Origin: Bacillus sp. BHET2
GTDB lineage: Bacteria > Bacillota > Bacilli > Bacillales > Bacillaceae_B
Direction: 5' to 3'
Length of the DNA: 64,000 bases
NCBI RefSeq assembly: GCF_005938125.1
Contig: NZ_VCQN01000001.1
Span: 310,001 to 374,000 of the forward strand
The notes below the pieces were generated by a model. That model was not told the origin of the DNA. It did no database searches and was given only the letters and a program-made list of their open reading frames with translations. Positions 15,929-24,085 of this stretch are shown in pieces (within the stretch, counting starts at the first letter, position 1; the number at the start of each line of letters is the position of its first letter). The position numbers were made by a program, and so were the translations under genes.

Positions 15929-17023
15929 GTGAATTATTATATACTGATGACACTTTTGTTTGTATTGGCAACATTTCTCAATCTGCTTTTTTTACCAAAG
16001 CTTTCACGTAAGTTATCTTCAAATGAGCTGGTTTCTGTTCTTGTCCCTTTGAGAAATGAGGAAAGGAATGTAGTCGGGTTAATGGAAAGTATCAAGAAGA
16101 TTACCTATTCTCCACTAGAGGTAATCCTCCTGGATGATGGATCGACTGATCGGACAAGGGAATTGTTAACTCAAACGACCAATGAAGACGATCGATTCAA
16201 GATTATCGACGGCAAACCTCTCCCTAAAGGGTGGGTAGGAAAAGTGCATGCCTGCAGAGAACTTAGTCTACATGCCAATGGGGAATATTTGCTTTATCTT
16301 GACGCGGATGTCAGGATCTCCCCGTCCATTATTGAAAAAGTGCTGTACCAAATGGTCAAATATGATGCTGGTCTGATCACTGGATTTCCCCAATTCCCCA
16401 TTCCGAATTTACTTAGTAAGATGTTGGTACCATTTCAGCATTTCCTGGTGTATTTTCATTTACCGATAGCGGTGGCGAATCATTCAACCAGAAAAGCGTT
16501 TACAGCTGCTCATGGTGCGTTTATGTTTTTTAAGAAGGAAGCATATGACGATTGTGGAGGACATGAAGCTGTAAAATCATCCCTATTGGAAGATGTCCAT
16601 ATTACGAGGAAAGTGAAAGAAAACGGATGGAAAGCTGTACTTGTGAATAATACCTCTGATGTAAAATGTCATATGTATGATACGAATATGGAAGTGTGGG
16701 AAGGATTCCTTAAGAATATTTACATAGGATTAGGAAGGAATCCGGTCTCGGTTATCCTGCTCTCGATTTTTTATTTTGTCTTTTATACTTTGCCTGTGCC
16801 GTTATTCATCTATGGACTCATTGATGGAGAATGGAGCTATTGCATCCCGCTAGCAGCGATTTGGATACAAACCCTTCTTGTCGATCTATCGTCAAATCAA
16901 TCCCGTTGGCATTTTCTCCTCATGCCGGTCGCTTCCGTATGCTTTATCATCATCATGTGGGCATCGATGCTGAAGGGTGTAAAGAAACAAGGCTACACTT
17001 GGAAAGGAAGGACTTATTCATGA
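15929..17023 (+). CDS. Family 2 glycosyltransferase, probable carotenoid glycosyltransferase (CruG/CrtQ-like)
   Basis: 364 aa with a GTG start behind GAGGAGGGG. One N-terminal helix, a GT-A domain (VPLRNEERN, LLDDGSTD, the metal-binding DADVR and EDVHITRKV, about residues 40-230), and three or four C-terminal helices. This layout is shared with CrtQ of Staphylococcus and CruG of other carotenoid pathways, which attach a hexose to a hydroxyl or carboxyl of the carotenoid. The gene ends in an ATGA overlap with the desaturase gene, so the two are translationally coupled. Confidence 0.83.
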   Translation: MNYYILMTLLFVLATFLNLLFLPKLSRKLSSNELVSVLVPLRNEERNVVGLMESIKKITYSPLEVILLDDGSTDRTRELLTQTTNEDDRFKIIDGKPLPKGWVGKVHACRELSLHANGEYLLYLDADVRISPSIIEKVLYQMVKYDAGLITGFPQFPIPNLLSKMLVPFQHFLVYFHLPIAVANHSTRKAFTAAHGAFMFFKKEAYDDCGGHEAVKSSLLEDVHITRKVKENGWKAVLVNNTSDVKCHMYDTNMEVWEGFLKNIYIGLGRNPVSVILLSIFYFVFYTLPVPLFIYGLIDGEWSYCIPLAAIWIQTLLVDLSSNQSRWHFLLMPVASVCFIIIMWASMLKGVKKQGYTWKGRTYS

Positions 17024-18522
17024 CTAGCGTCATTATTATTGGTGGTGGACTAGGGGGATTGTCTGCAGGCATATCACTTCAAAGCAAAGGCTACAATGTA
17101 ACGATCATAGATGAAAATCTCCATCCAGGCGGGAAGATGATGCCTGTTGAAATGAACGGATATTCTTTTGATTTTGGCCCGAATACGATTACGATGCCTG
17201 AAGTTTTTCAATCGGTGATCAATGACGCAGGGGGTGACGCCTCTCATTATTTTGAGTTTGAAAGACTTGTTAAACATACGAAGAACATTTTTCCAAATGG
17301 GGAAATTCTATATCAGTCAGCAGACCCCGATGAAATGATATCAGAACTTGAAAAGATAGATCCATATGGGGCAACTCATTACAAGGAGTATTTAAAGGAA
17401 GTTGAAAAGCTTTATACATTAGCAGAGCGTGGGTTTTTCTACCGTGTTTTTGGGTCCTGGAGAGATTATCTCGCCCCGCAGCTTTCCTACAGCTTTATGA
17501 AGGTCCGTCCCTTTGAAAAGATGGATCATTTTCACCGGAGATTTTTTCAGGATGAAGATGTTTTGAAGGTGTTTAATCGATACGCCACATATATTGGCTC
17601 TTCACCATACGAGTGTCCTGCCACCTTTTCGCTGATCGGTCATCTTGAGATGAAGGATGGGGTGTATTACACAAAGGGAGGAAATCCAAGCATTGCGAAA
17701 GGTTTCTACCAATTTTTCAAAGAGCTTGGGGGGAATATCCACTTTGGGACACGGGTTAAAGAGGTTGTAGTGAAGGAAAAAAGAGCAATTGGTGTCGTTA
17801 CCGATAGAGATGAGACAATGTATGCTCAAGATGTGATTGTAAATGGGGATTTCATTACGGCTACTAAGCATTTGATTAAAGAAGCGGAGCGGCCGAGCCA
17901 CCCGGACAGGAAATTGGACGCGTATGAACCGTCTATTTCTGCTTTTGTGATTCTGGCTGGGTTACGAAATTATCAGGCTGGTGTTCATCATCACCAGGTG
18001 TATTTCACTGGAAATTATCAAAAGGAGTTTTCGGAAATTTTCAACAAGAAATCCCTCCCGAGTGACCCAACGATCTATATTAGCCATTCGGCGGCTACAG
18101 AACGAGACATTTCCAAAGGCAGTAATCTATTTATTCTTGTGAATGCCCCCGCCATTGAGCTAACAGAGGAAGAGGTAGAGTCGTATAAAGAAAAGATTTA
18201 CACTAAATTAGAAGATTTGGGTTTACCGATTAGAGAGTACTTAGAGGTCGAGAGAGTGTACACACCGAACTCGATAAAACGTCAATTTTCCGCTTATAAA
18301 GGAGCACTCTACGGTCTCGCTTCCCACCGCATGACGGAAGCGTTCCTTCGTCCTTCCAACGTCAGTAAAGACATCGACCACCTATTCTATGTTGGAGGTA
18401 CAACTCATCCAGGGGGAGGATCCCCGATGGTGACGATTAGCGGAAGGAATGTCGCCAATTATATATTGAAAAGAGATAAATTTGTTTCTCAGAAAGATCA
18501 TTCATTTTCTAGCAATGAATGA
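17020..18522 (+). CDS. CrtN/CrtI-type carotenoid desaturase or oxidase
   Basis: 500 aa. FAD-binding GxGxxG motif at the N terminus (IIGGGLGGLSAGISL), the family block GGKMMPVEMNGYSFDFGPN, and the C-terminal dinucleotide-contact region VGGTTHPGGGSPMVTISGR, all typical of phytoene or diapophytoene dehydrogenases. Members introduce double bonds or oxidise terminal methyl groups (CrtP/CrtNb type); sequence alone does not decide which. No crtM-like synthase is in this operon, so the pathway's early steps must be encoded elsewhere. The open frame extends upstream inside the glycosyltransferase gene, but ATG 17020 gives the canonical N terminus. Confidence 0.88.
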   Translation: MTSVIIIGGGLGGLSAGISLQSKGYNVTIIDENLHPGGKMMPVEMNGYSFDFGPNTITMPEVFQSVINDAGGDASHYFEFERLVKHTKNIFPNGEILYQSADPDEMISELEKIDPYGATHYKEYLKEVEKLYTLAERGFFYRVFGSWRDYLAPQLSYSFMKVRPFEKMDHFHRRFFQDEDVLKVFNRYATYIGSSPYECPATFSLIGHLEMKDGVYYTKGGNPSIAKGFYQFFKELGGNIHFGTRVKEVVVKEKRAIGVVTDRDETMYAQDVIVNGDFITATKHLIKEAERPSHPDRKLDAYEPSISAFVILAGLRNYQAGVHHHQVYFTGNYQKEFSEIFNKKSLPSDPTIYISHSAATERDISKGSNLFILVNAPAIELTEEEVESYKEKIYTKLEDLGLPIREYLEVERVYTPNSIKRQFSAYKGALYGLASHRMTEAFLRPSNVSKDIDHLFYVGGTTHPGGGSPMVTISGRNVANYILKRDKFVSQKDHSFSSNE

Positions 18523-18666
18523 GAGAAGGGTTCTTCTTGATGAGGATGAAAGGATTCCGTAGTTCTTTTGTCAAATTTTCGTAGTTCTATCCCGGCTACA
18601 TTTTTGGTAAAGTGTATAATGGTGAGAGAGAAACACATTAGAAAATGGAGTTAGGAGTTTATACAT

Positions 18667-19737
18667 ATGAATAAACGCATTTTATTTACCGGCGGAGGTT
18701 CGGCAGGTCACGTAACGGTTAATACAGCATTGATTCCACACTTTGAAAAAGAGGGTTGGGACATTACGTATATTGGATCAGAAGACGGAATTGAAAAAGA
18801 GATCATTACAGAACAATTTCCACATATTCCTTATGAAAGTATCTCCAGCGGGAAACTACGAAGATATTTCTCCTGGAAAAACTTTTCAGATCCTTTTCGA
18901 GTGATGAAGGGTGTGTTTGATGCCTTATCGGTTATTCGGAAGACAAAGCCAGACATCATCTTTTCTAAAGGAGGATTTGTCTCTGTGCCCGTGGTGATGG
19001 CTGCTAAAATTGCAAAAATTCCAGTAGCGATCCACGAATCTGATGTGACTCCGGGACTTGCGAACAAGCTGGCGGTTCCGTTTGCGACAAAAATATTCAC
19101 TACATTCCCTGAAACGGTACATTCGCTTCCTAGCGATAAATCATTATGTGCTGGAGCGATTATCCGAGAAGAATTGTTCTCGGGTGACGCGAGTGAAGGA
19201 AAGAGATTAGCAGGGTATTATGATGAGAAGCCTGTCTTGTTGATTATGGGTGGAAGTCTGGGTGCAAGAAAGATCAACGAATCAGTAAGGGGAAATCTGG
19301 AGGAGCTCCTTTCCCGTTTTCAAATCATCCACATTTGCGGTAAGGGAAATATAGATGAAGCTTATATTCAAAAAGGGTATCGACAATATGAGTTCATTAA
19401 AAGTGAACTTCCCCATTACTTGGCAATGACTGATTATGTGATCTCCCGTGCAGGTTCTAATTCAATATTTGAATTTCTTGCATTGAAAAAACCGATGTTA
19501 TTGATTCCCCTATCGAGGGAAGCGAGTCGCGGAGATCAAATCCTCAATGCAGATAGTTTCGTCAAGCATGGCTACGCGCTAAAATTGGAGGAAGAAAAAC
19601 TGAACCAAGAGAGTTTCTTGATGAAAGTCAATGAATTGACAGGAAGCAGAGATACCATTATTCAGAACATGGAAAAAGGTCAGAAAGCCTACACCATACA
19701 AGATATGTACGAAGAACTTTCAACAATGGCAAGGTAA
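18667..19737 (+). CDS. MurG-type undecaprenyl-PP-MurNAc-pentapeptide GlcNAc transferase, outside the dcw cluster
   Basis: 356 aa GT28 enzyme. The N-terminal GGGSAGHV loop (residues 8-15), the mid KGGFVSVPVVMAA and HESDVTPGLANKL blocks, and the C-terminal UDP-binding VISRAGSNSIFEFLALKKPMLLIPL are those of MurG, which adds GlcNAc to lipid I to form lipid II at the inner membrane face. Many bacilli have a second MurG like this beside the one in the division-cell-wall cluster; this copy has no cell-division neighbours. A TATAAT at 18615-18620 with a poor -35 may be its promoter. The small YflJ-like gene follows. Confidence 0.85.
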   Translation: MNKRILFTGGGSAGHVTVNTALIPHFEKEGWDITYIGSEDGIEKEIITEQFPHIPYESISSGKLRRYFSWKNFSDPFRVMKGVFDALSVIRKTKPDIIFSKGGFVSVPVVMAAKIAKIPVAIHESDVTPGLANKLAVPFATKIFTTFPETVHSLPSDKSLCAGAIIREELFSGDASEGKRLAGYYDEKPVLLIMGGSLGARKINESVRGNLEELLSRFQIIHICGKGNIDEAYIQKGYRQYEFIKSELPHYLAMTDYVISRAGSNSIFEFLALKKPMLLIPLSREASRGDQILNADSFVKHGYALKLEEEKLNQESFLMKVNELTGSRDTIIQNMEKGQKAYTIQDMYEELSTMAR

Positions 19738-19797
19738 CAAGTCATCTACATCCCCTTTAAGCATATAGTATACAAATGGTAGAAGGGGAGAAGTGGA

Positions 19798-19947
19798 ATG
19801 GCTTATCAATTTTCAAAAGGATGGTACCTTCAAGAGCTTAAAAAGATGGGAATCAACCATCATCCTCTTGAAAAAAGGAAATTGGAAAATTACAAGACCT
19901 TTGTTGTAAGGAACCTGTACTTCGAAAAAATAGCGAAAAAGAAATAA
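19798..19947 (+). CDS. YflJ-like (DUF2639) small protein
   Basis: 49 aa behind AGAAGGGGAG. The pattern SKGWYLQELKKMGI followed by ENYKTFVVRNLYFEK matches YflJ-type small proteins of bacilli, which have no assigned function. A hairpin terminator begins at its stop codon. Confidence 0.75.
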   Translation: MAYQFSKGWYLQELKKMGINHHPLEKRKLENYKTFVVRNLYFEKIAKKK

Positions 19948-20018
19948 AAAAAAGGGCTCGTAGGTTAAGGGTGCTTATCTGAAAATGATATGCATCCTCA
20001 TCCTACAACTCCTTTTTT
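19946..20018 (+). terminator. Terminator after the YflJ-like gene
   Basis: A long imperfect stem: the A-rich block and CTCGTAGGTTAAGGGTGC pair with GCATCCTCATCCTACAACTC, ending in six T. Confidence 0.75.
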
Positions 20019-20054
20019 AATTCTCATTCTTAATACTGATATTAAACGTAAAAT

Positions 20055-20190
20055 GTGGGTGATTAGTAGTGAATCTTCTCTTGAACACGAGGGTCAACTC
20101 ACGCACAGCGGAAAGCGAGCACCTGCAGAGTAGATCAACTACTACTCCCCACATTAAATGGCAATAAAGTTTACGAAAAGTGGCTTTCCC
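20055..20190. repeat. Degenerate copy of dispersed repeat family A
   Basis: Keeps GGTCAACTCACGC, GCGGAAAGCGAGCACCTGCA and the terminal AAAGTTTACGAAAA block of the family, but lacks most of the left half. No gene is seen between 19948 and 20310. Confidence 0.75.
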
Positions 20191-20310
20191 AAAGGTTGTT
20201 GTTTTAAATCAGTTAGAAACTTTTGCTTAGACATGTTCAATTTTCATTTAATTTTCATTTTAAAGTAGTATACTAACCTCATCATTACAAACAGACGAGG
20301 GGTATATAAA

Positions 20311-20892
20311 TTGAGCTCAAAAAGGAAAAACAGTAACCATTCTTCTTTTTTATCAACTACCATTCCAAATCCTAAAGAACGAAAAAACGTTCTGTTGTAT
20401 TCATCATTAAGTGCTGGTATCGGCTTGGCAGGACTAATCCTCATTTTTGTATATAATGGGATGCTAATGATGATGGAAGAGGATTCCTACAATGGGTTCG
20501 TCAAACAAGTCGGATCAGTAACAAGGATTGTATATTTTATTGTTCTCAGCATGTATCCAGTTTATCTATTACTGAAATGGAAGAGTTTGAAAGAAATAAG
20601 GTGGAGAAATCTTTCGTTAAAACGCATGGTCCAATTCTCAGCGAAATTCTTGAGAAAATGGCATGTCCCTCTTGCACTGCTAGCAACAGCAGGAGTGCTA
20701 TTACATGGGGTGCTCGCATTAATAAGAGATTTTCCTTGGGACTTTACGTACATTACAGGTATTCTCTCGACGGGCGTATTGATTTTTCTGGTGTTTATGG
20801 GGTTTAAACGATTCAAGAGAAAAGATCAAGCATGGCATTTGAAATTGGCTATCGCTTTTACATTTTTATTTATGATTCATGCTTCTTTTTAA
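20311..20892 (+). CDS. Four-to-five-helix membrane protein with paired histidines, possible b-type cytochrome
   Basis: 193 aa; TTG start after GAGGGG. Hydrophobic segments lie at about residues 30-50, 70-90, 118-137, 145-162 and 173-193. Two C-terminal helices each begin WH and carry a second His 14 residues later (WHVPLALL...LLHG and WHLKLAIA...MIHA). Two helices with two His each at that spacing form the classic bis-heme ligand set of ferric-reductase or cytochrome-b-like bundles. Heme binding and a redox role are inferred; no NAD or flavin domain is attached. No operon partner is apparent. Confidence 0.6.
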   Translation: MSSKRKNSNHSSFLSTTIPNPKERKNVLLYSSLSAGIGLAGLILIFVYNGMLMMMEEDSYNGFVKQVGSVTRIVYFIVLSMYPVYLLLKWKSLKEIRWRNLSLKRMVQFSAKFLRKWHVPLALLATAGVLLHGVLALIRDFPWDFTYITGILSTGVLIFLVFMGFKRFKRKDQAWHLKLAIAFTFLFMIHASF

Positions 20893-20908
20893 CCCTTTAA
20901 ATAAAAAA

Positions 20909-21127
20909 GACTCTTTTCGCAAAGATTGTTGTTTTCTAACATAGGGGCTGCCAAGGCTCTGTCTATTGGTGAGTGCGGTAGTTGGTGAGGGGAACGGCTT
21001 CGCTTTCCGGCGGACGAACGGCCAAGCCTCCTCAGCTGCGCTTCCGGGGTCTCGGCACGCCCGTTTTTCCGCAGGAGTCTACGCCGTTCCCCTCACCATC
21101 TAAATGAGATATCGTGACAGAGCTTAC
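20909..21127. repeat. Dispersed repeat family B, full copy
   Basis: GC-rich imperfect palindrome: GGTGAGGGGAACGGC...GCCGTTCCCCTCACC arms, with the core GGACGAACGGCCAAGCC and CTCGGCACGCCCGTT. Preceded by TTCGCAAAGATTGTTG and GCTGCCAAGGCTCTGTC. A reverse-complement copy lies at 40094-40312 and truncated copies at 25482 and 40325. Confidence 0.85.
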
Positions 21128-21199
21128 TAGTGAAGCTAAAATAGACCATTACACACGTTAAAAAATGTTGTGTTCTACTCTTTTAAATCATTTAAGAGA

Positions 21200-21374
21200 A
21201 ACAACTTGGTTGATTGTAGCGGAAGGTGCTCGACTCCTGCGGGAATTGCGGGAAAGTTGAGACCCCGCAGGGCAAAGCCCGAGGAGGCTCAACTCACGCC
21301 CCGCGGAAAGCGAGCACCTGCAGCGGAAATCACTACACACTATTAAAAAGCAACAAAGTTTACGAAAACAGCCA
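21200..21374. repeat. Dispersed repeat family A, full copy
   Basis: Outer arms TTGATTGTAGCGGAAGGTGC and GCACCTGCAGCGGAAATCA surround a palindromic core with GAGACCCCGCAGGGC and GCCCGAGGAGGCTC. The reverse-complement copy is at 39804-39978. Adjacent to family B here, as in the inverted pair. Confidence 0.85.
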
Positions 21375-21375
21375 T

Positions 21376-21428
21376 AAAAAAAGGTTATCACACAAGGATT
21401 AGGTCCTTAAGATGATAACCTTTTTAAA
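21376..21428. terminator. Bidirectional terminator at the end of the GNAT gene
   Basis: AAAAAAAGGTTATCA pairs with TGATAACCTTTTT. It would stop the leftward GNAT transcript and any rightward read-through from the repeats. Confidence 0.88.
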
Positions 21429-21438
21429 TTAACCAAGT

Positions 21439-21996
21439 TTAAGCTTCGAGCGCTTGATCGTCTTCCTGGGATGATTGAAGTTGATATAAATACAGAGTAT
21501 ACAAATCTTTAGGGATTTCATAAAGATTATATACCTCTTCCTGAGCATTTAATTGTTCATAAAGTGATTTTCTCGATTCATTGGCTTTCACCACATATGG
21601 GAGCTTTTCTGCAGCCTTTTGTGAGCGTGTATTCACTTTCCGGATTCTCATGAATATGGTTTCCATTCCAAGCTCAAAGAACAATTCGGAAAAGAAGGCG
21701 TCCTTCGCTGGTTGATTATATCCTTTGCCATGAAAAGGTTTACCAAGCCAGGTTCCCAGGAATCCAGCGCTTTCCTGAATGTCGAATAAGTTAATCGTGC
21801 CGATCGGGTTTCCCCATTCATCCAGAATTGTACGGGAAATAAGTTCTCCACGTTCTTCTGATTCAATCGTTTGTTTCGTTAAGAATAAAAGTTCCTCATA
21901 AGAGTGCGCTTTTTGGCGCACAAAAGGGAAGACATCCGGGTGCACCATCAGGTCATAAAGTTCATGACACTCATGCAGTTCACGTTTTTTGATCAT
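21439..21996 (-). CDS. GNAT-family N-acetyltransferase (RimJ/RimL-like)
   Basis: 185 aa. The GNAT fold is recognisable from the central strand NPIGTINLFDI, the substrate-side GTWLGKPFHGKGYN with the acetyl-CoA pyrophosphate loop (GKGYN), and FMRIRKVNTRSQKAAEKL with the conserved Asn-x-x-Ser near the C-terminal helix, as in RimJ/RimL-type enzymes that acetylate protein N termini or small amines. The substrate is unknown. The ribosome binding site AAGGAGGG is strong but lies inside a hairpin, and the leader carries further structure (21997-22115), so control at RNA level is likely. Confidence 0.78.
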   Translation of the reverse strand: MIKKRELHECHELYDLMVHPDVFPFVRQKAHSYEELLFLTKQTIESEERGELISRTILDEWGNPIGTINLFDIQESAGFLGTWLGKPFHGKGYNQPAKDAFFSELFFELGMETIFMRIRKVNTRSQKAAEKLPYVVKANESRKSLYEQLNAQEEVYNLYEIPKDLYTLYLYQLQSSQEDDQALEA

Positions 21997-22115
21997 AGTA
22001 GACCCTCCTTGAGGGTAGTCTACTTGCGTACGATCCCACCCTCGAAATTTTTAAATGGTAACTAAAAAATTTCGGGGTGGGAATCGAACCCACTAAGACC
22101 AGTTAACGAACTGGT
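21997..22115 (-). promoter_or_regulatory. Structured leader of the GNAT gene with tRNA-like and mutually exclusive hairpins
   Basis: Read on the minus strand: ACCAGT-TCGTTA-ACTGGT (22115-22098), then GTGGG-TTCGATT-CCCAC (22093-22077), which is a perfect tRNA T-arm. Then the CCCACCCCGAAATTTTTTA segment, able to pair with TAAAAATTTCGAGGGTGGG (to about 22031). Finally AGTAGACTACCCTC pairs with AGGGTCTACT across the ribosome binding site (22024-21997). The CCCAC segment is shared by the T-arm-like hairpin and the long hairpin, so only one can form. No acceptor 5' strand or D-arm is present, so it is not an intact tRNA. Confidence 0.5.
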
Positions 22116-22281
22116 GGCGCACCTTTTGCCTTCCCTTGTTTACAATCGCTCAATCTAAGAATAGAGCGCGTTTTTAGAACAATGTAACTTGAAATATATT
22201 ATCCATTTGTATCATATACGAAATTTCTTAAAAAGGAAATAGGTAAAATGCGTATTTTTGATGAAAATTTTTAACAAATTT

Positions 22282-23412
22282 CTACACGTTTTGATAAGCG
22301 ATTTCTCCGTTTACAAATGTCACAAGAGGCTTGGACATAAAGTGAAATGGATGGTGGCTCCATAAGACCAAATCCGCATCTTTTCCTACATCGATACTGC
22401 CGATTCGGTCAGATACTCCAAGGTTTCTGGCCGGGAGGATGGTGATCCCTTCCAAAGCCTTTTGTTCATCAAGTCCTTCACGAACGGTGATTGCCGCACA
22501 CATATTCAAGTACTGGATCGGAGTGTAAGGATGATCGGTTGTAATGGAGACCTCGACACCTGATTCTGTTAGTTTTTGATACGTGATCCAGCTCTTGTTT
22601 TTTAGCTCAACCTTTGACCTTCTTGTAAAGGTTGGTCCTACTGAAACCTTTAAATTCTTCCCGTGAAGTTCATCGGAAATAAGATGACCCTCTGTACAAT
22701 GCTCAATGCGAAGATCAAGGTTGAATTCTTCAGCAAACCTTACGGCAGATAAGATATCGTCAGCACGGTGGGCGTGAATCCTAACTGGAATTTCACGTTT
22801 TAATGCAGAAACCAGTGGTGCGACTCTTAGTTCCTCAGGTTGATCACAATACTTCGCTTTGAAAAAAGCTTCTCTAAGCATCCCCATAATCCCCATCCTT
22901 GTAATAGAATCATTGTTTCCATTACTATGAATGCGTTTCGGGTTCTCACCAAGGGCTATTTTCAGTCCGGAAGTTTCTTTAATGAGCATGGATTGAATGT
23001 TAAAGCCGTGCGTTTTAATGACCGAGGTCGTGCCTCCGATGACATTTGCACTCCCAGGCATGACGTTCACCGTTGTGACGCCATATTTAAGAGCGTCTTT
23101 AAAGCCTGGATCTAAAGGATATACACCGTCAAAGGCCCTGATATGCGGAGTCATCGGTTCAATGGTTTCATTGGCGTCGTTGCCGGCCCAGCCTGTCCCT
23201 TCATCATATAATCCTAAATGGGTATGGGAATCAATGAAGCCGGGTAGAAGAAACTTTCCTTGGCAATCATAGACTGAAGCATGCCCGCTAGAATCTATAC
23301 TATGAGGAAAGATCTGTTTGATTTTGCCGTCTTTTATCAATACGGCTCCGTTTGGAATAGGCTTAGAAGTAATGGGATAGATGGTTACGTTGTTAAATAG
23401 TATGGAATTCAT
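22282..23412 (-). CDS. Amidohydrolase family protein (imidazolonepropionase-like)
   Basis: 376 aa TIM-barrel metal hydrolase. The N-terminal strand carries the metal-binding HTHLG (in LPGFIDSHTHLGLYDEG), with later ligands in RIHAHRA and EHCTEG and the catalytic Asp in ITTDHPYTP. The composite beta-sandwich is completed by the C-terminal GSIDVGKDADLVLW and VNGEIAYQNV. Relatives hydrolyse cyclic amides or dipeptides; substrate not predictable. ATG 23412 is preferred because AAAGGA is 6 nt upstream; an ATG five codons earlier lacks a site. Confidence 0.82.
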   Translation of the reverse strand: MNSILFNNVTIYPITSKPIPNGAVLIKDGKIKQIFPHSIDSSGHASVYDCQGKFLLPGFIDSHTHLGLYDEGTGWAGNDANETIEPMTPHIRAFDGVYPLDPGFKDALKYGVTTVNVMPGSANVIGGTTSVIKTHGFNIQSMLIKETSGLKIALGENPKRIHSNGNNDSITRMGIMGMLREAFFKAKYCDQPEELRVAPLVSALKREIPVRIHAHRADDILSAVRFAEEFNLDLRIEHCTEGHLISDELHGKNLKVSVGPTFTRRSKVELKNKSWITYQKLTESGVEVSITTDHPYTPIQYLNMCAAITVREGLDEQKALEGITILPARNLGVSDRIGSIDVGKDADLVLWSHHPFHFMSKPLVTFVNGEIAYQNV

Positions 23413-23475
23413 AGTGTATCCTTTCATAGGGCTTGTTTCCTTCTTATTTTAAACAATTTCAAGAATAAAAAAAAG

Positions 23476-24075
23476 TTAATCCTTCCTTTTATTTCTTCGA
23501 TTGGAAAAGTACAGATAGATCATCGTCGATACAAGGGCTATTAAACTGAGTGGTTTAATATAGCGGATCCCGATTACTTCTATATGTTCCCAATGTGTAC
23601 CTAGTTCCATACCGATAACCATGAACAATAAGGTCCACGGGAGCATGGCAGCGAATGTATACAAACTGAACGTTGATAGCGGCATTCGGCTGATACCTGC
23701 CGGAATACTTATGGCATGGCGAACAATTGGTATAAAACGAGCGGTGAAGATTACGATCGTTCCATGATTCTCAAACCATTTCTCTGCTGCATGTATGTGT
23801 TTAGGTTGTATAAACATGTACTTTCCGTACTTTTCAAAAAACGGTCTGCCGCCATAATACCCCAACCAATAAAGAAATAATTGAGCTACGGTTCCACCGA
23901 TGACACCGCTTAGAAATGCTCCAATAAACGTGAGCTTACCTGTGCTTACCATAAAACCTGAAAAGCTTAGAACAAGTTCACTTGGAATAACTTCAATCAT
24001 CAATGCCAGTGCGATGCCGAGATATCCTAAATCCGTTAGAAATGTAAGAATTTGCATAATCCATTCATGGTTCAT
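23476..24075 (-). CDS. DedA-family membrane protein, probable undecaprenyl-phosphate translocase (UptA-like)
   Basis: 199 aa with membrane segments including re-entrant regions. Conserved DedA features: EVIPSELVLSFSGFM near the N terminus, GGRPFFEKYGKYMF, and FTARFIPIVRHAISIPAGISRM with the essential Arg and Pro residues. Some DedA proteins (YngC/UptA of B. subtilis, 198 aa) return undecaprenyl phosphate across the membrane. The immediate upstream gene in the same operon encodes UppP, which makes that lipid, only 10 bp away; this context supports the same function here. Confidence 0.85.
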   Translation of the reverse strand: MNHEWIMQILTFLTDLGYLGIALALMIEVIPSELVLSFSGFMVSTGKLTFIGAFLSGVIGGTVAQLFLYWLGYYGGRPFFEKYGKYMFIQPKHIHAAEKWFENHGTIVIFTARFIPIVRHAISIPAGISRMPLSTFSLYTFAAMLPWTLLFMVIGMELGTHWEHIEVIGIRYIKPLSLIALVSTMIYLYFSNRRNKRKD

Positions 24076-24085
24076 CGTTTTCCTC

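Noticed and set aside
22060..22190. Possible tRNA gene on the minus strand (T-arm GTGGG-TTCGATT-CCCAC)
   Set aside because: No 5' acceptor strand complementary to the expected 3' strand, no D-arm, no CCA at the right place, and the anticodon-like loop has the wrong size. Kept as a structured leader instead.
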